Assembly: GCA_003388505.1 (NCBI GenBank)
Contig: QQVO01000046.1
Span: forward strand, 18,601-82,600
DNA: 64,000 nt
Source: Planctomycetota bacterium
GTDB lineage: Bacteria; Planctomycetota; Planctomycetia; Planctomycetales; Planctomycetaceae
Direction: 5' to 3'
A program made the position numbers and the translations under genes. This document shows positions 48,149-54,942 of the stretch, piece by piece. Below the pieces are notes generated by a model. It had not been told where the DNA came from and did no database searches. It saw nothing but the letters and a program-made list of their open reading frames with translations. Position 1 is the stretch's first letter, and each line of letters starts with the position of its first letter.

Positions 48149-48799
48149 TCATTGAACCTCCGCTGCCGCGAAACAGGCCGCGACATCGACCGCGAATCCT
48201 TTCAGCAGCGCCGACGACGCCGTCGCGCCCGGTTTGAACTCGCCGTGGACGCGGTACTCGTCCCCGTCGAGGGTGAGTACGGTGATGGTCTTCTGCTCGG
48301 GATCGACGATCCAGTACTCGGGAATACCGGCGGCCGCGTACTCGGCGCGCTTTTCGCGAAGATCACGCCGGCGGTTTTCTTCGCCTTCACTGACTACTTC
48401 AATGGCGAGGTCGGCCCCGTGCGCGAATTGTTCTTCCTGCCGCCGGTCATTGCTGACGTACAGGAGATCCGGCAACCGATAGGCCGATTCGATTGTTTGA
48501 ACGCGGTATCCGCTAAAGAACACGCGTCCAGCTTGTCGGGAGGTGACCCAGGCTTTCAACAAGTCGTAGAGAAACTGAACGATTAGTTCGTGCGATCGTG
48601 TCGGCATGGGGAGGAACTCCAGGCAGCCGTCGGCGTATTCGATCCTGCGTTCGGTTTCGAGACCAAAGTACGCGTGTTCGCTCCAGTGCCCCTGGAGCGG
48701 GTAGAGATGCGCGATCTCCCAGACGGGCGTGCCGCGCCGCGAGCGGGGCTCGGCCGGCGATTCCGTGATCGGTTGTGTTGCTGGCGTTACGGTGCTCAT
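48149..48799 (-). CDS. Uma2-family (PD-(D/E)XK) protein, copy 1
   Basis: The product is 216 aa, with GAGGACG eight bases before its ATG. It has the Uma2/DUF820 fold of PD-(D/E)XK nucleases: LPDLLYVS supplies the Asp, DLAIEVVSEG the Glu, and REKRAEYAAAGIPEYWIVDPEQKTI the Lys/Tyr region. The family function is unclear; the genes are often multicopy. It shares long blocks with copy 3 (N-terminus and middle), but its C-terminus (ALLKGFAVDVAACFAAAEVQ) differs from copies 2 and 3. The gap to copy 2 is 12 bp. Confidence 0.87.
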   Translation of the reverse strand: MSTVTPATQPITESPAEPRSRRGTPVWEIAHLYPLQGHWSEHAYFGLETERRIEYADGCLEFLPMPTRSHELIVQFLYDLLKAWVTSRQAGRVFFSGYRVQTIESAYRLPDLLYVSNDRRQEEQFAHGADLAIEVVSEGEENRRRDLREKRAEYAAAGIPEYWIVDPEQKTITVLTLDGDEYRVHGEFKPGATASSALLKGFAVDVAACFAAAEVQ

Positions 48800-48811
48800 A
48801 GTCTTTCGTCC

Positions 48812-49471
48812 TCAGTTTCCTGCGGCGTCGTCAGCCGCCGCAAAGCAGGCCGTTACGTCGACGGTGAATCCCTCCAGCAGCACGGACGATGCCGTCTCGC
48901 CCGGTTTGAACTCGCCGTGGACGCGGTATTCCTCGCCGTCGAGGGTGAGAACTGTGATCGTTTTCTGGACAGGGTCAACGATCCAGTATTCCGGAATCGC
49001 GGCCTCCGCGTACTCGGCGCGTTTCGTTTCCAGGTCGCGCTGACGATCTGCAGCGCTGTCACTCACGACTTCCACCACCAAATCGGCCCCCTGGATGTAT
49101 CGCCGGTCGCGCTTTCGATTCGGCTTCACGAAGACGAGGTCCGGTTCGCGGTATTTTCCAGACCGCAGGCGAATCGACAACGGCGCGAAATAGGCCTCGC
49201 CCAGACGTCTTCCGGCGACAAATTGATCCAGGAGCCGGAACAGAAAACGGGCGATCGCCTGGTGTTCCAGAGAAGGCATTGGCAGAAACTCCACGAAGCC
49301 GTCATCGAATTCGACCAGCCGCCCGGCGTCGAGGCTGAGATAATCCTGCTCGTCCCAGTGTCCCTGCAGGGGGTAGAGATGCGCGATCTCCCAGACGGGC
49401 GTGCCGTGCGCGGAGCGGGGCTCGGCCGACGATTCCGCGATCGGTTGTGTTGCTGGCGTTGCGGTGCTCAT
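48812..49471 (-). CDS. Uma2-family (PD-(D/E)XK) protein, copy 2
   Basis: The product is 219 aa. The same fold is seen (EPDLVFVKP, DLVVEVVSDS, TKRAEYAEAAIPEYWIVDP). Its middle is the most divergent of the three (FVAGRRLGEAYFAPLSIRLRSG). The N-terminal PVWEIAHLYPLQGHW block and the C-terminal VLLEGFTVDVTACFAAADDAA match copy 3 closely, and the upstream 12-bp junction is near identical to the next. It is the middle of a tandem array. Confidence 0.87.
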   Translation of the reverse strand: MSTATPATQPIAESSAEPRSAHGTPVWEIAHLYPLQGHWDEQDYLSLDAGRLVEFDDGFVEFLPMPSLEHQAIARFLFRLLDQFVAGRRLGEAYFAPLSIRLRSGKYREPDLVFVKPNRKRDRRYIQGADLVVEVVSDSAADRQRDLETKRAEYAEAAIPEYWIVDPVQKTITVLTLDGEEYRVHGEFKPGETASSVLLEGFTVDVTACFAAADDAAGN

Positions 49472-49483
49472 GGTCTTTCGTCC

Positions 49484-50149
49484 TCAGTTTGCTGCGGCGT
49501 CGTCAGCCGCCGCAAAGCAGGCCGTTACGTCGACGGTGAATCCCTCCAGCAGCACGGACGTGGCCGTCGCGCCCGGGTTGAACTCGCCGTGGACGCGGTA
49601 TTCGTCCCCGTCGAGGGTGAGTACGGTGATGGTCTTCTGCTCGGGATCGACGATCCAGTACTCGGGAACGCCGGCGGCCGCGTACTCGGCGCGCTTTTCG
49701 CGAAGATCACGCCGGCGGTTTTCTTCGCCTTCGCTGACAACCTCAATGGCGAGGTCGGCCCCGTGCGCGAATTGTTCTTCCTGTGGGCGATCGCTGGTGA
49801 TGAACAGCAAGTCGGGCAGACGATAGAAACGGTCGATTGTCCGCACTCGAATGCCGGCGAAGAACGCCTCGCCCCGCCCTGTCCGCAGGGCGAACTCATC
49901 GAGGAGACGGAACAGGAACTTGACGATCCGTTCGTGCGATCGTGTCGGCATGGGGAGGAACTCCAGGCAGCCGTCGGCGTATTCAATCCTTCGTTTCGTT
50001 TCGAGACCAAAGTACGCCTGTTCGCTCCAGTGCCCCTGGAGCGGGTAGAGATGCGCGATCTCCCAGACGGGCGTGCCGCGCCGCGAGCGGGGTTCGTGGA
50101 GTTCCTGGCCGGTTTGCGATCCGGCGGGGGGCGGTGCAGCGGTGCTCAT
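49484..50149 (-). CDS. Uma2-family (PD-(D/E)XK) protein, copy 3
   Basis: The product is 221 aa from the ATG at 50149; an open frame extends upstream to 50425 without domain content. Its first half is close to copy 1, its C-terminal 40 residues to copy 2. The active-site residues are in RLPDLLFIT, DLAIEVVSEG and REKRAEYAAAGVPEYW. It has a different, Pro/Gly-rich N-terminus (MSTAAPPPAGSQTGQE). The mosaic relation to copies 1 and 2 suggests gene conversion. Confidence 0.85.
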   Translation of the reverse strand: MSTAAPPPAGSQTGQELHEPRSRRGTPVWEIAHLYPLQGHWSEQAYFGLETKRRIEYADGCLEFLPMPTRSHERIVKFLFRLLDEFALRTGRGEAFFAGIRVRTIDRFYRLPDLLFITSDRPQEEQFAHGADLAIEVVSEGEENRRRDLREKRAEYAAAGVPEYWIVDPEQKTITVLTLDGDEYRVHGEFNPGATATSVLLEGFTVDVTACFAAADDAAAN

Positions 50150-50902
50150 CGGGTTCAGTCCGGCTGAGACGAATGGAGTTCCAATCCCTATTATGCAAGA
50201 AACGGGTGGGCCACGCCCAGCGGTTTTGTGAGATCGCCGCCGGGGAGCCGGATTGGCGCGGGGTTTCTGACCGCTCAAGACCGAGGCGGGTGGTCGACGG
50301 CAGGGCGTTTGCTGTCTTGGCAATGGAGGCCGTGCTAAAGGGTTGTCAGTTACACACAACTCGACTGGGGTCCGGCACCGAGGAACCGGGCCCAGGGGAT
50401 TTTCGAATAGGACACAGATTTTCACGGATTCGGCGGATCAGCACGGATTCGAGGGTATTCCTCAAGAGGCGGCAGCGCCGAGGCCGCCTCGATTGAGTCG
50501 CGCATGGCGTCGACACACAAGAAAACAATCAGCGAATACCAGTCCCATCCGTGGTCATCCGCGTTCCATTCGAGACTCTTGTGAAGCGAACTGAACGAGA
50601 GAAGATTTCTCAGGAGTTCTTTGTAAACGACAGGATATCGAAAGCCGTACGGATGGCTTTGCGGCCCGGGTCCGTCGACACGTTCCGGGCGGATTCGTGA
50701 TGGCGATTGGAAGGGTTTTCCGGAAACCCCGGAAGTTGCGGCGGGGGTGTGGTTCTGGTGGAATGGGTGGCGCGTCCAACCTCCCAATCCGCGGCGAAGT
50801 GCCCGTCATGACAGCCGCCACTCGAGATCGTCGAAAACCGCTGAGCTTGTTTCCCGCCAAGCCGCGACCCCGGCTCTACGACCGGATTGTCGAAGTTCTG
50901 CG
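50150..50902. other. Intergenic stretch with dispersed repeats
   Basis: No intact gene is visible in this 750-bp stretch. It contains a repeat pair at 50410-50452 and 50549-50573: a tract with ACACAGATTTTCACGGATT and, inverted, one with CATCCGTGGTCATCCGCG. From about 50817 the sequence leads into the recombinase fragment. The tail of the stretch is probably the decayed body of that gene. Confidence 0.5.
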
Positions 50903-51113
50903 CATGACGAGCCACACGTTTCGTCATTCGTTTGCGACTCCCCTGCTCGCTGACGGTTACGACATCCGCACAGTCCAGGAGTCACTGGGCCATCAGGACG
51001 TGCGTACGACGATGTCCTGTCGCGATCGAACCGGCACCCACGTCCGGAACCGCGGCGGATGCGGCGTCCGGAGCCCAGCCGATGGGCTCGCCAACGGGCG
51101 CGTTGCGCGTTAG
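50903..51113 (+). pseudogene. C-terminal remnant of an integron-type tyrosine recombinase
   Basis: About 70 codons encode the end of a tyrosine recombinase: [19 protein letters not shown] (box II His-x-x-Arg), [17 protein letters not shown], and [19 protein letters not shown]. Intact integron integrases end in a closely similar way, with a catalytic Tyr in an IYTHVLNRGG-type segment. Here that place is taken by SCRDRTG, so the Tyr is missing and the enzyme cannot work. The N-terminal and most of the catalytic domain are also gone or unrecognisable. It reads toward the cassette-like units, the reversed orientation described for some planctomycete and spirochaete integrons. The stop codon lies inside a GTTAGGC core. 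Confidence 0.8.
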
Positions 51114-51256
51114 GCAGGGGCGGCCTATCACGCGGCGAGAGCCGTGACAACGACGCAACCGACCGATACAATGCGACTTGTGACGATTCGCTGCCTGCGC
51201 GTTAGGCCGCACATCTGCGGCCGACAGGTGATAGGCAGAAACTTCCGATAACCGAG
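51105..51256 (+). other. attI-like region after the recombinase remnant
   Basis: Two direct copies of TGCGCGTTAGGC lie 92 bp apart (GTTAGGC at 51109 and 51201), matching the GTTRRRY core consensus of integron sites. The second is embedded in nested inverted repeats: CTGCCT (51191) with AGGCAG (51233), and GGCCGCA with TGCGGCC (51205-51222). No complementary inverted core was found, so an attI-like reading fits better than attC. The assignment is an inference from position and core sequence. Confidence 0.5.
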
Positions 51257-51924
51257 TTCGTCCCATTGAGACTTTGCGATGTCGTGGCCTGATCACATTT
51301 TGGCTCTGTTCGCTGAAATCGCTCGACCGATGGCCGTGGTCCTGAATGCCGATGGCTGCCGCGAGGGGTGGCTGCAGGGCGAGTTCTATCGCCACTTCTC
51401 CCCACAGTACGACGGGTTCCGCGTCAACTACTCCTATCGTAGCGGCCGAGTAAAACACGACGTGTATTGTCCGTCGCCAAATGAAATGGTCGCGGAATTG
51501 AAGGTTTACGGGATGCGCGGCTACTTCAACAAGAACCTCTGTGGCCAAGGCAATATCAAGAGGTTCCTTCCCGAAGTCACGGCCACGCGCGTAAGCTTGA
51601 CCGAACAAGAAATCGACGATCTTGGAGCGTCGGGCTACCTCGCAGATGTTCGCCGCCTCCGACAACTGCCCGACTCGTTGAAACGATACATGATCCTGGT
51701 GCTTCAGAAGGCTGATGATCCGGACGATTTCGGAAAGGCGACTTCGGCTCTGCAGGTGTCAGCGGAAGAATGGCATTGGGAATGCAACGACTTCCTTGTT
51801 CGAATCTCGCAAATAAAATGAACCGCATCGCAGGGACGAACCAGACGATGCACGCGAGTGGCCGATCGGATCGCGTCGGAATCGGATGGATGATCACTCG
51901 GCGGCCACCGCGTGATCGTTGTCG
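51257..51924 (+). mobile_element. Cassette-like unit 1 (nuclease-like gene)
   Basis: The unit starts at G^TTCGTCCC (51256) and ends at the G of GTTTGTC (51924). The start GTTCGTCCC is the exact complement of GGGACGAAC (51833-51841) at the left end of its own terminal palindrome, as expected for an integron cassette and its attC. It contains one gene (51279-51821) in the same orientation, preceded by only 22 bp. Confidence 0.65.
51279..51821 (+). CDS. Nuclease-like protein in cassette 1
   Basis: The product is 180 aa, without a clear ribosome binding site, as is common for cassette genes. It has a possible PD-(D/E)XK site: Asp in RVKHDVYCPSPNEM, then Glu-x-Lys in VAELKVYGMRGYF. Upstream is WLQGEFYRHFS, a Gln/Glu-containing helix. 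No family is recognised and no partner gene is adjacent. The base composition is lower in G+C than in neighbouring genes, suggesting transfer. Nuclease activity is inferred from the motif. Confidence 0.75.
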   Translation: MSWPDHILALFAEIARPMAVVLNADGCREGWLQGEFYRHFSPQYDGFRVNYSYRSGRVKHDVYCPSPNEMVAELKVYGMRGYFNKNLCGQGNIKRFLPEVTATRVSLTEQEIDDLGASGYLADVRRLRQLPDSLKRYMILVLQKADDPDDFGKATSALQVSAEEWHWECNDFLVRISQIK

Positions 51925-51930
51925 TTTGTC
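51833..51930 (+). other. attC-like site A
   Basis: The order is: GGGACGAAC box (51833-51841), left arm 51845-51863, loop region, right arm 51903-51919, then GTTTGTC (51924-51930). The arms pair over 17 bp with two unpaired bases on the left arm, G at 51850 and A at 51857, separated by six pairs. The inner stem is GTGGCC/GGCCAC. The arrangement is the same as in site B and as in integron attC sites (extrahelical bases on one arm). The core boxes deviate from RYYYAAC/GTTRRRY. Confidence 0.7.
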
Positions 51931-52149
51931 AGACCTCCCTGTCTGCCAAACGGAGCTGGCGGTTGAGCCTCCGCCACTCCGCAATGGGCGGGGTTACGCC
52001 GTTCGCACCGGTCGGCTCCGTCGGACGCATGTCCGACGATCGGTGTGAGAGACATGGACACAGGCTGACAAACTGGGCGGTTGAAGCCGACCGGGGGACG
52101 GTCCGCCGGCACTCCCGACCGTTCATTGGCGGCTCAACCGCCAGCTCCG
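51925..52149 (+). mobile_element. Cassette-like unit 2, no gene
   Basis: This 225-bp unit starts at G^TTTGTCAGAC (51924). GTCTGCCAAAC (51941-51951) is its complement in 10 of 11 positions. A 21-bp perfect inverted repeat (51949-51969 and 52131-52151) spans nearly the whole unit, so it consists mainly of a palindrome. It lacks the two unpaired bases seen in sites A and B. An inner perfect hairpin GTCGGAC/GTCCGAC lies at about 52018-52035. No gene of more than a few codons is apparent. Confidence 0.5.
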
Positions 52150-53234
52150 TTATCTGTCCTGAATCATGTTGATCATTGACGACCGCAAATTCGTGCTGAC
52201 AAAGTTCGACAACGAAGACGAACTCGAACGTGTCGTCATCGCAAATGCCGAATACATTTTCGGCCCATCGTCGATCTACTTCCCCAAGTCGCTGATAAAG
52301 ACCGCGGATGGGGCAGGTACTATTCCCGATGGCTATGTGATCGATCTCGATGGTCGTCGCTGGTACATCGTCGAAGCGGAAGTTAGCCAACACAGTGTGT
52401 GGAATCACATCGCTCCGCAAGTCGCCAAACAAATCATCGCGGCAAACAATCCAGTCACAAAACAACAACTGATCGAAATCGCGATTGATCGCGTCCGCGA
52501 CGACGAGGCGGTCCAGGACAAATTCGCCGAGCAAAGCATCGATCCAATTGATTATCGACGCGTCTTGGCCGAAATCGTGTCGACTGCGCCCATCATCGGA
52601 ATGCCAATCGACGATGTCAAAAACGATCTTCGCGAATGGGCCGCAACGTTGAAGGTTGACGTTCGCTTGTGGATCGTTCGCAAGTACATTGAATTCAACA
52701 ATCCGCGAAATGTCGCCTACGAAATACCAGAAGAATTCCGGCCAGTACTTGAAACAGGGACCGATGAATCAACCGCACAACAAATCGCCCGATATGACGT
52801 GTCGATTACGGACTTGATTGACGCCGACTTGCTGGCTCCCGGCCAACGTTTGGTGATGCCATACAAGCCACGAAACGGCGAACAGAGGACTTACAAAGCT
52901 ACCGTACTCAGTGACGGAACACTTGAAGTGCTGGGGCGTTCGTTTTCGTCTCCCAGCTACGCGGCTGTCTTCGGCATTCAAGATGCGGGCAGTTCCCGTT
53001 CTACTGTCAACGGCTGGACGGCATGGCGTCTTGAAAACGGTGCAACATTGGCCGAAATTCGCGATAGATTTCTCTCGGATGGAAACGGTGAGCCGCAACC
53101 AATCGGACAGATAACAAATCGGTGAACCGGAGTTGGCTCGCCTTTCGGTTTTTCGACGTCGTTTCCTTCGTTTAGAAACTTTTGGTGTGCCAACGTTAAC
53201 TCCGTTGGTCCGCCAACCCGGTTACCTTGGTCGG
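52150..53234 (+). mobile_element. Cassette-like unit 3 (RAMA-domain gene)
   Basis: The unit starts at G^TTATCTGTCC (52149). Its first bases are the exact complement of GGACAGATAAC (53105-53115), at the left end of its terminal palindrome (site B); that is an 11-bp match. It contains one gene (52166-53125) whose last codons lie in site B. The unit ends near G53234 in GTTGGAA. Confidence 0.65.
52166..53125 (+). CDS. PD-(D/E)XK-like protein with C-terminal RAMA-like domain
   Basis: The product is 319 aa. The N-terminal ~150 residues resemble a PD-(D/E)XK nuclease domain: GTIPDGYVIDLDGRRWYIVEAEVSQHS carries IPD and ExE in the usual spacing (Glu in place of Lys). A helical middle follows (RVRDDEAVQDKFAEQ, WAATLKVDVRLWIVRKYIEF). 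The C-terminus (TYKATVLSDGTLEVLGRSFSSP, then VNGWTAWRLENGATLAEIRDRF) matches the RAMA domain, associated with restriction and modification proteins. G+C is visibly lower than in the surroundings. A role in defence is inferred. Confidence 0.75.
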   Translation: MLIIDDRKFVLTKFDNEDELERVVIANAEYIFGPSSIYFPKSLIKTADGAGTIPDGYVIDLDGRRWYIVEAEVSQHSVWNHIAPQVAKQIIAANNPVTKQQLIEIAIDRVRDDEAVQDKFAEQSIDPIDYRRVLAEIVSTAPIIGMPIDDVKNDLREWAATLKVDVRLWIVRKYIEFNNPRNVAYEIPEEFRPVLETGTDESTAQQIARYDVSITDLIDADLLAPGQRLVMPYKPRNGEQRTYKATVLSDGTLEVLGRSFSSPSYAAVFGIQDAGSSRSTVNGWTAWRLENGATLAEIRDRFLSDGNGEPQPIGQITNR

Positions 53235-53240
53235 TTGGAA
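53105..53240 (+). other. attC-like site B
   Basis: The order is: GGACAGATAAC (53105-53115), left arm 53121-53137, right arm 53212-53226, then GTTGGAA at 53234-53240. The arms pair over 15 bp with unpaired G at 53124 and A at 53131 on the left arm, again with six pairs between them. The inner stem is GTTGGC/GCCAAC. The gene stop (53123-53125) lies within the left arm, so the site overlaps the gene end. Confidence 0.7.
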
Positions 53241-53303
53241 CCTGTGGCACAACGCAAGCCGGGCAGGTCGGGCGGCGGGGTGGAAGCCGAAAGATGGGAT
53301 TTA

Positions 53304-54293
53304 TCACATGCTGCTGGAGCTTCTCGGTTGGTGATTATCGCGATTTGACGCGCCGAGCGCGGCGAGATTGCGGACTGCGTCGTGGAATGCCGGGAACCGG
53401 AACTCGAACCCGGAGTCCAGCAACCGGGTGGGCACGACGCGGCGGCTCTTGAGGATGAGTTCGGTTTCGGTGCGGAGCAGGAACGCGCCGACTTCGAGCA
53501 TCCAGCGAGAGGCGGGAAGGCCGAGCGGGACGCCGAAGGTCTTTCGCAGCACGCGCATCATCTCGCGGTTCGGCAGCGGATGGGGCGCGGCGAGGTTGAC
53601 CGGTCCGGTGAGTTGGTGGTGGTCGATCAGCCATTCCACGGCTCGGCAGAAGTCGACGGCGTGAATCCAGGAGACGTACTGCCGGCCGCTTCCCATGCGA
53701 CCGCCGAGGCCGCAGCGAACGAGTCGCCGCAGGACGGCGTAGACGGTCCCGGGGACGTCGGCGAGGACCATTGCCGTTCTCAGCGCGACTTTGCGGGTTG
53801 AGGGAGTCGAGGCGTCATTGAAGGTGCGCTCCCAGTTTGTGGCGATTTTAATGGAGAAGGCGTCTTTCGCTGCGGGGGTGGGGGTGAACTCCGTCACCGT
53901 TTCGTCCATCGGCCGGTCGATCGAATGGGGATAGATCGTGGCTGTGCTGGAGTTCATCCAGACCGCCGGCGGGTTCTCACAGCCACTGATCGCCTCTCCC
54001 AGCACGCGCGTGGAATCGATCCGCGAATCCATCATGGCGCGGCGATTTCGCGCGTGATAGCGACAGTCGACGGAGCGGCCGGCGAGGTTGATGACGACGT
54101 CCGCGCCGTCCAGTTCGCGGCGCCAGGGGCCGGTTGACCTGCCGTCCCAGCGGACGCACCGAGCATGCGGCATTTCGGGGGTCGGTCGGCGAGAGAGAAC
54201 GACGACCTCCCAGTTCTTTCGATTGAACCACTCGGCCAGCAGGCGGCCCAGGAAGCCTGAGCCGCCGGGGATGACAAGCTTGCTGCGTTGCAT
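53304..54293 (-). CDS. NAD-dependent epimerase-like protein, TIGR01777 family
   Basis: The product is 329 aa from the ATG at 54293. The extended SDR fold is clear: KLVIPGGSGFLGRLLAEWF (nucleotide loop), VVINLAGRSVDCRY, ISSTATIY-like WMNSSTATIYP and the catalytic-region FSIKIATNWERTF, where Tyr is not obvious. The C-terminal PVNLAAPHPLPNREMMRVLRK and FLLRTETELILKSRRVVPTRLL fit the YfcH/SulA-like family (DUF1731). Such proteins have been linked to cell division or sugar metabolism, without firm function. Its end abuts the last cassette-like site. Confidence 0.87.
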   Translation of the reverse strand: MQRSKLVIPGGSGFLGRLLAEWFNRKNWEVVVLSRRPTPEMPHARCVRWDGRSTGPWRRELDGADVVINLAGRSVDCRYHARNRRAMMDSRIDSTRVLGEAISGCENPPAVWMNSSTATIYPHSIDRPMDETVTEFTPTPAAKDAFSIKIATNWERTFNDASTPSTRKVALRTAMVLADVPGTVYAVLRRLVRCGLGGRMGSGRQYVSWIHAVDFCRAVEWLIDHHQLTGPVNLAAPHPLPNREMMRVLRKTFGVPLGLPASRWMLEVGAFLLRTETELILKSRRVVPTRLLDSGFEFRFPAFHDAVRNLAALGASNRDNHQPRSSSSM

Positions 54294-54942
54294 GGCTTTG
54301 ACTTTCGTCGGCGGAAGTGAGGCAGGAGCATCCGGCACTCGCAAGGAACCGCAACCGTGCGCGAGAATTCACGCGAGCCCGGATTATTCACCACGGAGGC
54401 ACGGAGGCACGGAGGAGTTGCATGGTGAGATTTGCGGGGACGGACCGACATGACTCATGCATCTCCTGCGATGATGAATGGATCGTGTCGACTTCCGGTG
54501 CAGGAAGCGAGGGGGGTGATGTGAGGGGAGACGGGAATGTGTCAAGCGTGCGGAAGATTCTGCCGATACTGGATGTGGAAGGACTTCACGCGAAATCGCG
54601 CAGGACGCGCCAATCGACGCGACATCACCCGCCAGGGCGAGTGCCGAAGGCACTTCATCGCGGCGCCGTTTTCGCCATTCAGAGCGGACTCTGACGCTTT
54701 CGGAGCCGTGATGAAAAGAGCGAGAGGCTCTCGCGGCTTTCACGAGGAAAGCCGCCCTGACGAGAAAACAGTGAGCGTAGTCTCAGGTGCGTGAAGGATA
54801 ACGCAGGGCCGTCCGGATTGTGTCCGGGCGGCCCTTTCCCATTGGATGGCCTATGGCGGATGGTCGATGGTCGATGGCGGATGGCTCGTCGCCCATGTGA
54901 GACTGGCCATGACATCCCGGTCATCCGGGGTTTCATCGTCGA
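54294..54942. other. Intergenic region with repeats and a terminator
   Basis: The 650 bp contain a CACGGAGG-type tract (54392-54420), a perfect palindrome GCGAGAGGCTCTCGC (54720-54734), a strong hairpin (54806-54834) and a 7-bp tandem repeat of GATGGTC/GATGGCG type (about 54845-54885). No gene is convincing. Confidence 0.5.
54806..54838 (+). terminator. Hairpin with T-tract
   Basis: GGGCCGTCCGGA pairs with TCCGGGCGGCCC (one G-T pair) around a short loop, followed by TTTCCC. No gene on the plus strand ends just upstream, so it is either an orphan terminator or part of a repeat. Confidence 0.6.

Noticed and set aside
50697..50902. Extension of the recombinase remnant upstream to 50697
   Set aside because: The frame is open but the residues ([16 protein letters not shown]) do not resemble a recombinase. 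I limited the pseudogene to the recognisable part.
53304..54293. Epimerase gene as a further integron cassette
   Set aside because: It is on the opposite strand, has host-like G+C and no complementary cassette ends; it is more likely the chromosomal flank.
54845..54885. 7-bp GATGGTC/GATGGCG tandem repeat as a CRISPR-like or regulatory array
   Set aside because: Only about four imperfect units without spacers; probably simple slippage.
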